Assembly: GCF_002441855.2 (NCBI RefSeq)
Contig: NZ_CP029487.1
Location: 124,001 to 188,000, forward strand
Direction of reading: 5' to 3'
Source: Eubacterium maltosivorans
GTDB taxonomy: Bacteria > Bacillota > Clostridia > Eubacteriales > Eubacteriaceae
DNA length: 64,000 bases
The notes under the pieces were generated by a model. The model saw only the letters and a list, made by a program, of their open reading frames with translations. It searched no databases and had not been told where the DNA came from. Below are positions 51,909 to 61,009 of this stretch, piece by piece. Within the stretch, counting starts at the first letter, position 1; every line of letters starts with the position of its first letter. The position numbers and the translations under genes are program-made.

Positions 51909-52421
51909 TTGGAATACATTTATAAAAGAAAATACAGTGAAGAATTTCTGGAAATCGTAAGCGACATCATCGATCATCCGAAATTTCAGGAGCTGAGAGA
52001 TATCGACCATCACGGCAACGGGCTTTACGCGCATTCGGTGGCGGTTGGTTACAACTCATACCTCATTGCCAAAAAGCTGGGCCTTGACTATGTCTCGGTG
52101 GCGCGGGGCGCGCTGCTGCACGACTTCTTTTTCCAGGACTGGCGCGATAATGAGAAGGACGGCAGAGGCCTTGACCGCATTCGCCAGATGCACGGCTTTA
52201 GCCACCCCAAGACGGCCCTTAAAAATGCAAGAAAATATTTTAACATCAATGATAAAGAAGCGGACATGATTGTCAAGCACATGTTCCCGCTTACCATTAC
52301 CCCGCCCATGCACCGCGAGAGCTGGGTGGTCACGGCAGTGGACAAGGGCGTCGCCATTAAAGAGATGGTTTGCGAGCATACTCCGCGCAAGCTGTACTAC
52401 AAGTTAAGATTTCAAGACTAG
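51909..52421 (+). CDS. HD-domain phosphohydrolase
   Basis: The 170-residue cytoplasmic protein has an HD superfamily metal site: His in 'LYAHSVAVGYNSYLIAKKLG', the His-Asp pair in 'ARGALLHDFFFQDW', a following His pair ('QMHGFSHPKTALKNARKYFN'), and a final Asp in 'VVTAVDKGVAIKEM'. It probably hydrolyses a phosphoester of a nucleotide or related compound. The start is a TTG with poor upstream signals, so the exact start is uncertain. A TATAAT-like box lies near 51840. Single gene. Confidence 0.75.
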   Translation: MEYIYKRKYSEEFLEIVSDIIDHPKFQELRDIDHHGNGLYAHSVAVGYNSYLIAKKLGLDYVSVARGALLHDFFFQDWRDNEKDGRGLDRIRQMHGFSHPKTALKNARKYFNINDKEADMIVKHMFPLTITPPMHRESWVVTAVDKGVAIKEMVCEHTPRKLYYKLRFQD

Positions 52422-52466
52422 CCTGGCTTAGTTTTATAAATAAAATAGAGATTCTGGAGGAAGACA

Positions 52467-53672
52467 TTGGGTTTGAAACATTTAGAAGAGATTGAAAAAG
52501 CAAAAGCACATTTTGGTAAAATTCTGGAAGAGCAGTTCGCGCGCATCGACCGCATGAAGGCCGAAAGCGAATTTGTCGACTACGCGTCTAAAGATCAGAT
52601 CGTCATCGGGATTGTGGGCGGCGACGGCATCGGCCCTTTCATTACCGCGGAAGCCGAAAAGGTTCTGGCGTTTCTGCTAAAGGATGATGTGGAAAAGGGA
52701 CGGGTTGTCTTTAAGGAAATCGACGGCCTGACCATCGAAAACCGCGCAGCCTGCGGCAAGGCCATCCCGAACGATGTCCTGGCAGAATTAAAGGAATGTG
52801 ACGTTATTTTAAAAGGACCAACCACCACCCCGAGAGAAGGGGATAAATGGCCGAACATCGAGAGCGCCAACGTGGCCATGCGCCGCGAGCTGGACCTGTT
52901 CGCCAATGTGCGCCCGGTTTCAGTTCCCGAAAAGGGTATTGACTGGACCTTCTACCGTGAAAATACCGAGGGCGGCTACGCGGTCGGCAGCAAGGGTGTC
53001 CATGTCAACGACGACCTGGCCATCGATTTTACCGTCACCACCCAGGAGGGCTCAGAGAGAATCATCCGCGCCGCCTTTGACTACGCAAAGAAATCCGGTA
53101 AGAATAAGGTGACAGTGGTCACCAAAGCCAATGTCATCAAAACAACCGACGGCAAGTTTTTAGATACCGCCAAGGCCATCGCGAAGGAGTACCCGGAAGT
53201 GGAAATGGACGACTGGTACATTGACATCATGACCGCCAAGCTGGTCGATGAAAAACGCCGTTCCCAGTTCAAGGTGATGGTACTGCCCAACCTTTACGGC
53301 GATATCCTGACCGATGAGGCGGCCGAGTTCCAGGGCGGCGTTGGCACCGCGGGCTCTGCAAACATCGGCAAGCGCTACGCCATGTTTGAAGCCATCCACG
53401 GCTCAGCGCCGAGAATGGTTGACGAGGGACGCGGCCAGTACGCAGACCCGTGCAGCATTATCCGCGCGGCCGGCATGCTGCTCGAACACATCGGCTATAT
53501 GGACGAAGCCAGAAAGCTCCAGATGGCGCTGGACATCTGCGGCAATTTTGAGAAGAAGCTGGTCATCACCGGCCGCGATACCGGCGCCACCGGTGCGGAA
53601 TATGCCGAATACCTGATGAATACCCTTTCTCAGGATAATCTGGAAGAAGTGTTTAACAGCTATCAAAAATAA
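52467..53672 (+). CDS. icd: NAD(P)-dependent isocitrate/isopropylmalate-type dehydrogenase, probable isocitrate dehydrogenase
   Basis: The 401-residue enzyme belongs to the beta-decarboxylating dehydrogenase family. Seen: 'GIVGGDGIGPFITAEAEKVL', the phosphate-binding 'ESANVAMRRELDLFANVRPV' with the Ser and Arg substrate ligands, 'FYRENTEGGYAVGSKG', 'DWYIDIMTAKLV', the metal site 'LPNLYGDILTDEAAEFQGGV' and the nucleotide loop 'EAIHGSAPRMVDEGRGQYAD'. The internal Ser and overall length favour isocitrate over isopropylmalate. In an anaerobe it would supply 2-oxoglutarate for glutamate. The TTG start has GGAGG 6 bases upstream. Confidence 0.85.
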   Translation: MGLKHLEEIEKAKAHFGKILEEQFARIDRMKAESEFVDYASKDQIVIGIVGGDGIGPFITAEAEKVLAFLLKDDVEKGRVVFKEIDGLTIENRAACGKAIPNDVLAELKECDVILKGPTTTPREGDKWPNIESANVAMRRELDLFANVRPVSVPEKGIDWTFYRENTEGGYAVGSKGVHVNDDLAIDFTVTTQEGSERIIRAAFDYAKKSGKNKVTVVTKANVIKTTDGKFLDTAKAIAKEYPEVEMDDWYIDIMTAKLVDEKRRSQFKVMVLPNLYGDILTDEAAEFQGGVGTAGSANIGKRYAMFEAIHGSAPRMVDEGRGQYADPCSIIRAAGMLLEHIGYMDEARKLQMALDICGNFEKKLVITGRDTGATGAEYAEYLMNTLSQDNLEEVFNSYQK

Positions 53673-53685
53673 ATCAGCATTTGAG

Positions 53686-53716
53686 AAAAGACTTGTTTAG
53701 ACGAACAAGTCTTTTT
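53686..53716 (+). terminator. Terminator after isocitrate dehydrogenase gene
   Basis: A stem AAAAGACTTGTT / AACAAGTCTTTT with loop TAGACG, ending in a T tract, lies 14 bp after the stop. Confidence 0.85.
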
Positions 53717-53800
53717 TAGTCGGTTTTTATATAAATTTTAGGTTGGCCGTATATAATAGAAGTGATCGTGCAATAAAATCCCGATGAAGGAGCGATGCGT

Positions 53801-55288
53801 ATGCTCGAAAAATTAAATCTTGATATGGAAATTGAAAAAGCGGTTTATAAGGAAGAAAAAGATGCCCTCTCCCTTAAGCTGGGCGCCCTGCAGCGCCGGA
53901 TAAAGGAGCTGGGCATACCGGTACTCATTATTTTTGAGGGCTGGGATGCTGCGGGCAAGGGGACGCTGATCAACGACCTGATGATCCCGCTGGACCCCAG
54001 AAGCTTTGTGGTATACAACGCCATCCGGCCCAACGATGATGAAATCAACCGGCCCCTGCTGTGGCGCTATTGGACCAAAACGCCGGAAAAGGGACGGATG
54101 GTCCTGTTTGACCGCAGCTATTACAGCGATCTGGTTCACCGGCCAAAGCTGGACAAGGGCGAGCTGAAGCGGCTTCTCCACCAGGCCAATGATTTTGAGC
54201 AGGTCCTGGCACAAAACGGGACCGTCATCATCAAGTTTTTTATCCACATCAGCCAGAAAGAACAGAAAAAGCGTTTTGAGAAGCTGGAGGAAAACCCGTC
54301 CACCAGCTGGCGTGTGACCGAGGAGGACTGGCGTGAGAATAAAAACTACGATAAGCTTTATAAAAAGCTCAACCACGCGCTGGAGGCCACCGACACCGAC
54401 TGCGGCCCGTGGACACTGGTAGAGGGACACAATAAGGATTACGCCTGCCTGAAAATTTACAATACCCTTGCGTTCCGGCTGGAAAAGGAAATCGAGAAAG
54501 TAGAGAACACGGAAAAGCCAGTGCTGCAGCCTCTTATCTCTGCCGGGGACGATCCTTACCGCACCCCGGTGCTGGAATCTGTGGACATGGACAAAAGCAT
54601 GGACCGGGAGACTTACAGGGAAGAGCTGAAAAAATGCCAGAAAAAGCTGCGGGATCTCGAGTATCAGATCTACAGCCGCCGCATACCTGTTATTATCGGC
54701 TTTGAGGGCTGGGACGCCGGAGGCAAGGGCGGGGCCATCAAGCGCCTCTGTGAAAACCTGGACCCCAGAGGCTACCGCGTTTATCCCACTGCCGCGCCCA
54801 CCAGCGAGGAGCTCTCCCACAACTGGCTCTGGCGCTTCTGGAAAACCGTGCCCAAGCGCGGGCATTTCAGTATCTATGACCGCACCTGGTACGGCCGGGT
54901 AATGGTCGAGCCCATCGAGGGTTTCTGCACAGCCGACGATTACAGAAGAGCCTTCCGGGAGATCAACGATTTTGAGCGGCAGCTCACAGACTTTGGGGCA
55001 GTGGCGCTCAAGTTCTGGATGAACATCAGCAAGGACGAGCAGGAAAAACGCTTCAAGGAAAGAGAAAACGACCCGGACAAGCAGTGGAAGATCACCGATG
55101 AGGACTGGCGCAACCGCGAAAAATGGGACGCCTATGTGGTGGCTGTGGACCGGATGCTGTTAAAAACCTCCACCGAAAACGCGCCATGGATCGTGGTGGA
55201 GGGCAATGACAAGTACTATGCCCGGATCAAGGTGCTGAAAACCGTCATCGGGGCCATCGAAAAGAAAATAGCAGAGCTGGACGCCTGA
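53801..55288 (+). CDS. pap: Polyphosphate:AMP phosphotransferase (two PPK2 domains)
   Basis: The 495-residue cytoplasmic enzyme consists of two tandem PPK2 modules (about 1-230 and 260-495). Each has a Walker A-like loop ('FEGWDAAGKGTLINDL', 'FEGWDAGGKGGAIKRL') and lid or Walker B elements ('VLFDRSYYSDLVHRP', 'SIYDRTWYGRVMVEP'). Fused PPK2 proteins of this size are class II enzymes that make ADP from AMP using polyphosphate. ATG 53801 is chosen because AAGGAG lies 8 bases upstream; the ATG at 53795 is too close. Single gene, with no polyphosphate kinase nearby. Confidence 0.9.
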   Translation: MLEKLNLDMEIEKAVYKEEKDALSLKLGALQRRIKELGIPVLIIFEGWDAAGKGTLINDLMIPLDPRSFVVYNAIRPNDDEINRPLLWRYWTKTPEKGRMVLFDRSYYSDLVHRPKLDKGELKRLLHQANDFEQVLAQNGTVIIKFFIHISQKEQKKRFEKLEENPSTSWRVTEEDWRENKNYDKLYKKLNHALEATDTDCGPWTLVEGHNKDYACLKIYNTLAFRLEKEIEKVENTEKPVLQPLISAGDDPYRTPVLESVDMDKSMDRETYREELKKCQKKLRDLEYQIYSRRIPVIIGFEGWDAGGKGGAIKRLCENLDPRGYRVYPTAAPTSEELSHNWLWRFWKTVPKRGHFSIYDRTWYGRVMVEPIEGFCTADDYRRAFREINDFERQLTDFGAVALKFWMNISKDEQEKRFKERENDPDKQWKITDEDWRNREKWDAYVVAVDRMLLKTSTENAPWIVVEGNDKYYARIKVLKTVIGAIEKKIAELDA

Positions 55289-55465
55289 AAAGTGAAAAAA
55301 AGCGCTGTTTTAAGCGCGGAGTGAAAAGAATGGCGCTGAAAACCTGTTCAAAACAATGGAGAAGCGTCAAAATTTGTCAAAAAAATACCCGAAATCAAAA
55401 TTTTACCTGTCAATTTTTTAACAGAGATTTCTGCACGAAAAACAGGACAAAAAATTATCCGAAAA

Positions 55466-55500
55466 GGTGTGTATACACCCTAATTGAATTGTGTTATAAT
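55466..55500 (+). promoter_or_regulatory. Candidate PFOR promoter with GTGTATACAC palindrome
   Basis: A TATAAT box (55495-55500) is preceded at the -35 position by the perfect 10-bp palindrome GTGTATACAC (55469-55478) instead of a TTGACA. This suggests an activator or repressor site. The gap 55289-55570 holds only this, an AGCGC/GCGC mini-dyad near 55300 and the 70-base leader with an AAGGAGG site. Confidence 0.45.
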
Positions 55501-55570
55501 CGATGAAGGTAAAAATTTGTTATACACAATTAATACATTTTTAAATGCTTAATTTCTAAGGAGGAATATC

Positions 55571-58500
55571 ATGTCCAAAACAATGATGACAATGGATGGG
55601 AACCAGGCTGCTGCTCACGTGGCATATGCCTTTACTGAAGTAGCCGGCATCTTCCCAATCACCCCGTCTTCCCCAATGGCTGAACACGTTGATGCCTGGT
55701 CTGCACAGGGAAGAAAAAACATTTTTGGAGAAACCGTCAAAGTATCTGAAATGCAGTCTGAAGGGGGCGCCGCTGGTACAGTCCACGGTTCTTTGGCTGC
55801 CGGTGCTTTAACAACAACCTTTACAGCTTCTCAGGGTCTTTTATTAATGATCCCGAATATGTATAAAATCGCCGGTGAATTATTACCAGGCGTATTCCAT
55901 GTATCTGCCCGTACTCTGGCTGCTCACGCTTTATCCATCTTCGGCGACCACGGCGACGTTATGGCTTGCCGCCAGACTGGTTTTGCCATGCTGGCCACCG
56001 GTTCTGTACAGGAAGTCATGGATTTAGGCGGCGTTGCGCATTTAGCTGCCATCAAATCAAGAATTCCGTTCTTACACTTCTTCGACGGCTTCAGAACCTC
56101 TCACGAAGTTCAGAAGGTTGAAGTCATGGATTATGAAGCTTACAAGAAAATGGTTGACTGGGATGCCATTCAGGCTTTCAGAGACCACGCTTTAAATCCG
56201 GAACACCCTGTAACAAGAGGAACCGCCCAGAACGGCGACGTCTTCTTCCAGGCGCGTGAAGCCTGCAACAAATTCTACGACGCTGTTCCAGACATCGTTG
56301 CAGAATACATGGACAAAATCTCCGCGGAAACCGGCAGAGAATACCATCCGTTCAACTACTACGGCGATCCGGATGCTGAAAACATCATTGTCGCAATGGG
56401 TTCTGTCACAGACTGTATCGAAGAAACCATTGACTACCTGGCAGCACAGGGCGAAAAGGTTGGTGTATTAAAAGTACACTTATTCAGACCTTTCTCTGAA
56501 AAATACTTCTTTGAAGCATTACCGAAAAATGTTAAACGCATCTGTGTCTTAGACAGAACAAAAGAACCTGGCGCACTCGGCGATCCTTTATACCAGGATG
56601 TCTGCACCATTTTCTACGGCAAGGAAAACGCTCCTTTAATCATCGCCGGCCGCTACGGCTTAAGCTCCAAGGATACCACTCCTGGCCAGATCAAGGCTGT
56701 TTACGACAACCTGAAATTAGACACACCGAAAGATAAATTCACCATCGGTATTGTCGATGATGTTACCTTCACAAGCCTTGAAGTAACAGATAACATCCAC
56801 ACTGTTCCAGAAGGAACCAAGGGCTGTAAATTCTGGGGTCTGGGTTCTGACGGTACCGTCGGCGCCAACAAAAACTCCATCAAAATCATCGGTGACCACA
56901 CCGACTTATACGCTCAGGGCTATTTTGACTATGACTCCAAGAAATCCGGCGGTATCACCGTTTCCCACTTAAGATTCGGTAAACAGCCGATCAAGTCACC
57001 ATACCTGATCGTTAACTCTGACTTTATCTCCTGCTCGACACAGGCCTATGTACACCAGTATGACCTGTTAAACGGGCTGAAAAAAGGCGGCACATTCTTG
57101 CTGAACACTGTTTGGTCAGTCGATGAGCTGGGCGAACGTCTGCCGGCAAGCATGAAACGCTACATGGCTGAAAATGATACACAGTTCTATATCATTAACG
57201 CAACCAAGGTTGCAGAAGAAATCGGTCTTGGCCGCAGAACCAACACCATCATGCAGGCAGCTTTCTTCAAACTGGCCGACATCATCCCAATTGACGACGC
57301 GGTTAAGTTCATGAAAGAAGGAATCATGAAATCCTACGGTAAGAAGGGTGACAAGATTGTCAATATGAACTACGAAGCTGTTGACGCTGGTATCAACCCG
57401 GATATCTTAACCAAGGTAGAAATTCCTGCTGACTGGGCAAACGCACAGGACGAAGCCGTAGAAGTTAAAGACGAACCAAAATTCGTTAAGGAAATCCTGC
57501 GCCCGGTTAACCGTTTCGAAGGCAACAGCATCCCTGTTTCCGCTTTCGTCGACAATGAAGACGGTACTTACATGGCTGGTTCTTCCGCTTATGAAAAACG
57601 TGGTATCGCTGTAAATGTACCACAGTGGATTCCGGAAAACTGTATCCAGTGTAACCAGTGCTCTTTCGTATGCCCGCACGCTGCGATCCGTCCTGTATTA
57701 ATGGACGAAGCTGAAAAAGCCGCTGCTCCAGAAGGCTTTGACAGCATTAAAGCCAATGGCAAACAGTTCGATGGCTTACAGTACAGAATCCAGGTGAGCG
57801 TATTAGACTGTACAGGCTGCGGCAACTGTGCCGACGCATGCCCGGCTAAGACAAAAGCTCTGGAAATGAAACCTCTTGAAACTCAGGAAAATCAGGTTGC
57901 CAACTGGGAATATGCAACAACGGTTCCAGTTAAAGACGACCGCATGAATAAATACACCGTTAAGGGCAGCCAGTTCTGCCAGCCGCTGCTTGAATTCTCC
58001 GGCGCCTGTGCTGGTTGTGGTGAAACACCATACATCAAGGCTGTTACCCAGTTATACGGAGACCGCATGATGATCGCCAACGCGACTGGCTGTTCCTCAA
58101 TCTGGGGTGCATCCACACCGTCCACACCATACTGCAAAAACGCTCAGGGCCAGGGTCCTGCATGGGCAAACTCCTTGTTCGAAGACAATGCAGAATATGG
58201 CTTCGGTATGTTACAGGCAAGCAACAAGATCAGAGAAACCATCGCGAACTATCTGACAGCCATCGCGGAAACTGCACCTGAAGCAGTAAAAGCAGCTGCG
58301 AACAAATGGATCGAAAACAAAGACGACGCAGAAGGCTCTAAAGCAGCAGCAGCAGAATTAAAAGCCGCTCTGGAAGGCTACTCTGTAGATGACCAGGTAC
58401 TGGCAGATAAACTGAAATTCGTTAAGGACAACGCAGATCACTATGTCAAGAAGTCCGTATGGGTATTCGGTGGTGACGGCTGGGCTTACGATATCGGATA

Positions 58501-59107
58501 CGGCGGTTTAGACCATGTATTAGCCTCCAAGGAAGACATCAACGTATTCGTTCTGGATACAGAAGTTTACTCCAACACTGGCGGCCAGGCTTCTAAATCT
58601 ACTCCGACCGGCGCCGTTGCACAGTTCGCAGCATCTGGCGAAAGAATCAAGAAAAAAGACCTTGGTATGATGGCAGCTACCTACGGCTATGTATATGTTG
58701 CCCAGGTTGCCATGGGTGCTGACAAGAACCAGTATATGAAGGTTTTACAGGAAGCGGAAGCTTATCCGGGTCCATCCCTGATCATTGCTTACGCGCCATG
58801 TATCAACCACGGCATCAAGGGTGGTATGGGCCGTACCCAGTCTCATGAAGCAGATGCTGTTGCATGCGGCTACTGGCACTTATACCGTTACAACCCAATG
58901 CTGAAAGCCGAAGGCAAAAATCCATTCACACTGGATTCAAAAGAACCAGACTTCAGCAAATTCCAAGATTTCATTAACAGCGAAGTTCGTTACACCTCAT
59001 TACGTTTAAGCTTCCCAGAAGTTGCAGACCAGTTATATGCAAAAGCTCAGGAAGAAGCCGAAGAACGCTATGCAGGTTACAAACGCATGGCTGCGCAGGA
59101 ATTCTAA
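55571..59107 (+). CDS. nifJ: Pyruvate:ferredoxin (flavodoxin) oxidoreductase
   Basis: The 1178-residue single-chain enzyme oxidises pyruvate with CoA to acetyl-CoA and CO2 and reduces ferredoxin, or runs in reverse for CO2 assimilation. Domains in order: pyrimidine-binding domain I ('MDGNQAAAHVAYAFTEVAGI', 'PITPSSPMAEH'), transketolase C-like domain, gamma domain ('RFGKQPIKSPYL'), a ferredoxin domain with two [4Fe-4S] motifs ('CIQCNQCSFVCPHA', 'CTGCGNCADACPAK'), and the TPP domain ('ACAGCGETPYIK', 'GGDGWAYDIGYGGLDH', 'DTEVYSNTGGQASKSTPTG'). Codon choice (TTA, GTA, GAA) differs from most neighbours and fits very high expression. Monocistronic with a strong terminator. Confidence 0.98.
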   Translation: MSKTMMTMDGNQAAAHVAYAFTEVAGIFPITPSSPMAEHVDAWSAQGRKNIFGETVKVSEMQSEGGAAGTVHGSLAAGALTTTFTASQGLLLMIPNMYKIAGELLPGVFHVSARTLAAHALSIFGDHGDVMACRQTGFAMLATGSVQEVMDLGGVAHLAAIKSRIPFLHFFDGFRTSHEVQKVEVMDYEAYKKMVDWDAIQAFRDHALNPEHPVTRGTAQNGDVFFQAREACNKFYDAVPDIVAEYMDKISAETGREYHPFNYYGDPDAENIIVAMGSVTDCIEETIDYLAAQGEKVGVLKVHLFRPFSEKYFFEALPKNVKRICVLDRTKEPGALGDPLYQDVCTIFYGKENAPLIIAGRYGLSSKDTTPGQIKAVYDNLKLDTPKDKFTIGIVDDVTFTSLEVTDNIHTVPEGTKGCKFWGLGSDGTVGANKNSIKIIGDHTDLYAQGYFDYDSKKSGGITVSHLRFGKQPIKSPYLIVNSDFISCSTQAYVHQYDLLNGLKKGGTFLLNTVWSVDELGERLPASMKRYMAENDTQFYIINATKVAEEIGLGRRTNTIMQAAFFKLADIIPIDDAVKFMKEGIMKSYGKKGDKIVNMNYEAVDAGINPDILTKVEIPADWANAQDEAVEVKDEPKFVKEILRPVNRFEGNSIPVSAFVDNEDGTYMAGSSAYEKRGIAVNVPQWIPENCIQCNQCSFVCPHAAIRPVLMDEAEKAAAPEGFDSIKANGKQFDGLQYRIQVSVLDCTGCGNCADACPAKTKALEMKPLETQENQVANWEYATTVPVKDDRMNKYTVKGSQFCQPLLEFSGACAGCGETPYIKAVTQLYGDRMMIANATGCSSIWGASTPSTPYCKNAQGQGPAWANSLFEDNAEYGFGMLQASNKIRETIANYLTAIAETAPEAVKAAANKWIENKDDAEGSKAAAAELKAALEGYSVDDQVLADKLKFVKDNADHYVKKSVWVFGGDGWAYDIGYGGLDHVLASKEDINVFVLDTEVYSNTGGQASKSTPTGAVAQFAASGERIKKKDLGMMAATYGYVYVAQVAMGADKNQYMKVLQEAEAYPGPSLIIAYAPCINHGIKGGMGRTQSHEADAVACGYWHLYRYNPMLKAEGKNPFTLDSKEPDFSKFQDFINSEVRYTSLRLSFPEVADQLYAKAQEEAEERYAGYKRMAAQEF

Positions 59108-59123
59108 TCCAGGCTAAAAGTAC

Positions 59124-59163
59124 AAAGCCCTCGGACTCCATATGGAATCCGGGGGCTTTTTTA
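59124..59163 (+). terminator. Terminator after PFOR gene
   Basis: A stem AAAGCCCTCGGACTCCA / TGGAATCCGGGGGCTTT with small mismatches is followed by TTTTT. Confidence 0.85.
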
Positions 59164-59253
59164 TAGTTATTGTGGGTACAGATAAGGTTTTGCGTTTGTC
59201 CATTCTCCAAAAGGGTATCTTATAGAGAGAAATACCGAAAGGAGAGAGAAAAT

Positions 59254-60735
59254 ATGTTTTTTGACAGAATTTTTGATATAAATGATAAGGATGAACGCGT
59301 CTATAAGCGCTACCTGAATGGAGAATGGACAGGCGGCAATGATGAGGGCCAGACCCTTGCCATCAAATCGCCCATCGACGGTTCTCTGGTGGGCAGGATA
59401 CCGGCCATGAGCAGAGACGAGGTGGACGAGGCCATTGCCAGCACAAAGGACAGCCTTCAGGCATGGGCCGAAATGCCCATCTATGAACGGGCCGAAATTT
59501 TCTATACCGCAGCGGACCTGTTTGAAAAGCATCTGGATGAGATGACAGAGGTGCTGGTGCGGGAAGTCGCAAAGGATCTGTCCTCAGCCCGCTCTGAAAT
59601 TGAGCGTACCGCGGACTTTTTGAGATACACTGCCGACGTGGGAAAAAGCATGGCCGGCGAGGCCATCAGCGGCGATAATTTTCCCGGCGGCACCCGCAAC
59701 AAGATTTCCTATGTAACGAGGGTGCCTCTTGGCACAGTTCTGGCCATTTCACCCTTTAACTATCCGGTAAATCTGGCCATGTCCAAAATTGCTCCGGCGC
59801 TTATCGGCGGCAACACGGTGATTTTAAAGCCCGCGACCCAGGGAGCCATCAGCTCGCTGTATCTGGTGGAAATCCTCAACCGGGCCGGCCTGCCAACCGG
59901 CGTGCTGAACACGGTAACCGGCCGTGGCAGTGAAATCGGAGATTATGTGGTCACGCACAAGGGAATTAACTTTATCAACTTTACGGGAAGCACCGAGGTG
60001 GGGCGCCATATCTCAAAAATATCCGAGATGGTGCCACTGCTTCTGGAGCTTGGCGGTAAGGACGCCGCAGTGGTTTTACCCGACGCGGATCTGGATTTTG
60101 CGGCCGATAACATTGTGTCCGGCGCCTTTTCCTATTCAGGACAGCGCTGTACGGCGGTCAAGCGGATTCTGGTACAGGAGGAAGTGGCAGACGAGCTGGC
60201 CGAAAAGCTGAAGGCGCGTGTCGAAAAGCTGAACGTCGGTGATCCCTGGAAAAACGCCGCGGTGGTTCCGCTTATTGATGATCAATCAGCGGATTTTGTC
60301 CAGGGACTGGTGGATGACGCGCTCGACAAAGGGGCAGAACTGCTGACCGGCAATAAACGTGAGAAAAACCTGTTTTACCCAACCCTTTTAGATCATGTGA
60401 CTAAAGACATGGAAATTGCCTGGGAAGAGCCCTTTGGCCCTGTTTTACCCATTATTCGGCTAAAGAGTGTGGAGGAAGCCATCGAGATCGCAAACGCCTC
60501 AGAATACGGCCTTCAGTCCTCTGTTTTTACCAATAATATCAATCAGGCCTTCTACATTGCCAACCACCTGGAGGTGGGGACCGTACAGATTAATAATAAA
60601 ACCGAGCGCGGCCCGGACCATTTCCCGTTTTTGGGTGTAAAAGCCTCAGGCATGGGCACCCAGGGTGTAAAATATTCCATCGAGGCCATGACAAGACCAA
60701 AGGCTATGGTGGTTAATATTCAGAAGATCGATTAA
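59254..60735 (+). CDS. gapN: NADP-dependent non-phosphorylating glyceraldehyde-3-phosphate dehydrogenase
   Basis: The 493-residue aldehyde dehydrogenase oxidises glyceraldehyde-3-phosphate directly to 3-phosphoglycerate, giving NADPH without ATP. GapN-type sequence: 'VYKRYLNGEWTGGNDEGQTL', 'PFNYPVNLAMSKIAPALIGG', catalytic Glu265 in 'LLELGGKDAAV' and Cys299 in 'SYSGQRCTAVKR', and the late 'NNKTERGPDHFPFLGVKASG' typical of GapN rather than of general ALDH. ATG 59254 follows AAAGGAGAG; an upstream in-frame GTG lies in the leader. It supplies biosynthetic NADPH by-passing the phosphorylating enzyme. Confidence 0.92.
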   Translation: MFFDRIFDINDKDERVYKRYLNGEWTGGNDEGQTLAIKSPIDGSLVGRIPAMSRDEVDEAIASTKDSLQAWAEMPIYERAEIFYTAADLFEKHLDEMTEVLVREVAKDLSSARSEIERTADFLRYTADVGKSMAGEAISGDNFPGGTRNKISYVTRVPLGTVLAISPFNYPVNLAMSKIAPALIGGNTVILKPATQGAISSLYLVEILNRAGLPTGVLNTVTGRGSEIGDYVVTHKGINFINFTGSTEVGRHISKISEMVPLLLELGGKDAAVVLPDADLDFAADNIVSGAFSYSGQRCTAVKRILVQEEVADELAEKLKARVEKLNVGDPWKNAAVVPLIDDQSADFVQGLVDDALDKGAELLTGNKREKNLFYPTLLDHVTKDMEIAWEEPFGPVLPIIRLKSVEEAIEIANASEYGLQSSVFTNNINQAFYIANHLEVGTVQINNKTERGPDHFPFLGVKASGMGTQGVKYSIEAMTRPKAMVVNIQKID

Positions 60736-60763
60736 GAATTAAACAAAAAAATATCATTTAATA

Positions 60764-60792
60764 TTGAAATTTTATCCGGATTTTGCTATAAT
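60764..60792 (+). promoter_or_regulatory. Promoter of compact riboswitch leader
   Basis: TTGAAA (60764-60769) and TATAAT (60787-60792) with 17-bp spacing; the predicted transcript starts at the 5' edge of the riboswitch. Confidence 0.85.
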
Positions 60793-60800
60793 AGCCTCAA

Positions 60801-60876
60801 GCAAAGCATACCAACGGAAGAATGCCCCGGGCAGACTGCTCCACCGCAACTGTGAAAGTCAGATACGTGTTTTGCC
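60801..60876 (+). promoter_or_regulatory. Compact variant cobalamin-type riboswitch
   Basis: The 3' half carries conserved cobalamin-aptamer sequence: CCGCAACTGTG (60844-60854) and a B12-box-like AGTCAGATACGTGTTTTGCC (60857-60876). GCAAAGCAT (60801-60809) can pair with GTGTTTTGC (60867-60875) as a 9-bp closing helix with two G-T pairs. The middle is reduced to GGAAGAATGCCCCGGGCAGA, where the usual L5 loop (GGTGAAAATCC type) is missing and only a small TGCC/GGCA helix remains. At about 76 nt it is far shorter than the 150-nt aptamer at 33601. A terminator at 60914 completes an OFF-type switch. The ligand may differ from adenosylcobalamin. Confidence 0.7.
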
Positions 60877-60913
60877 AGTTTCGCGTGGAAGCATCAAAGA
60901 GGTAAATTTTGAA

Positions 60914-60949
60914 GAATCTCCACCGAAAACAGGTGGAGGTTCTTTTTTT
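60914..60949 (+). terminator. Riboswitch-linked terminator
   Basis: An 11-bp stem GAATCTCCACC / GGTGGAGGTTC with one T-G pair, loop GAAAACA, and seven T lies 38 bases after the aptamer and before the small gene. Confidence 0.9.
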
Positions 60950-61009
60950 AGCCCTTCCGGCGGGCCGGAGCCGGGCTGTGAAAATATGAGATGATAGCAG
61001 GAGGTAAAC

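Noticed and set aside
52467-53672. Assignment as 3-isopropylmalate dehydrogenase (leuB)
   Set aside because: Length of 401, the N-terminal extension and absence of leu genes nearby favour isocitrate dehydrogenase, though specificity is not proved.
55321-55506. 61-codon open frame upstream of PFOR
   Set aside because: AT-rich leader DNA with no ribosome binding site; ends inside the predicted PFOR promoter.
60764-60994. 76-codon open frame across the compact riboswitch
   Set aside because: It begins within the promoter and covers the aptamer and terminator, which explain the sequence better.
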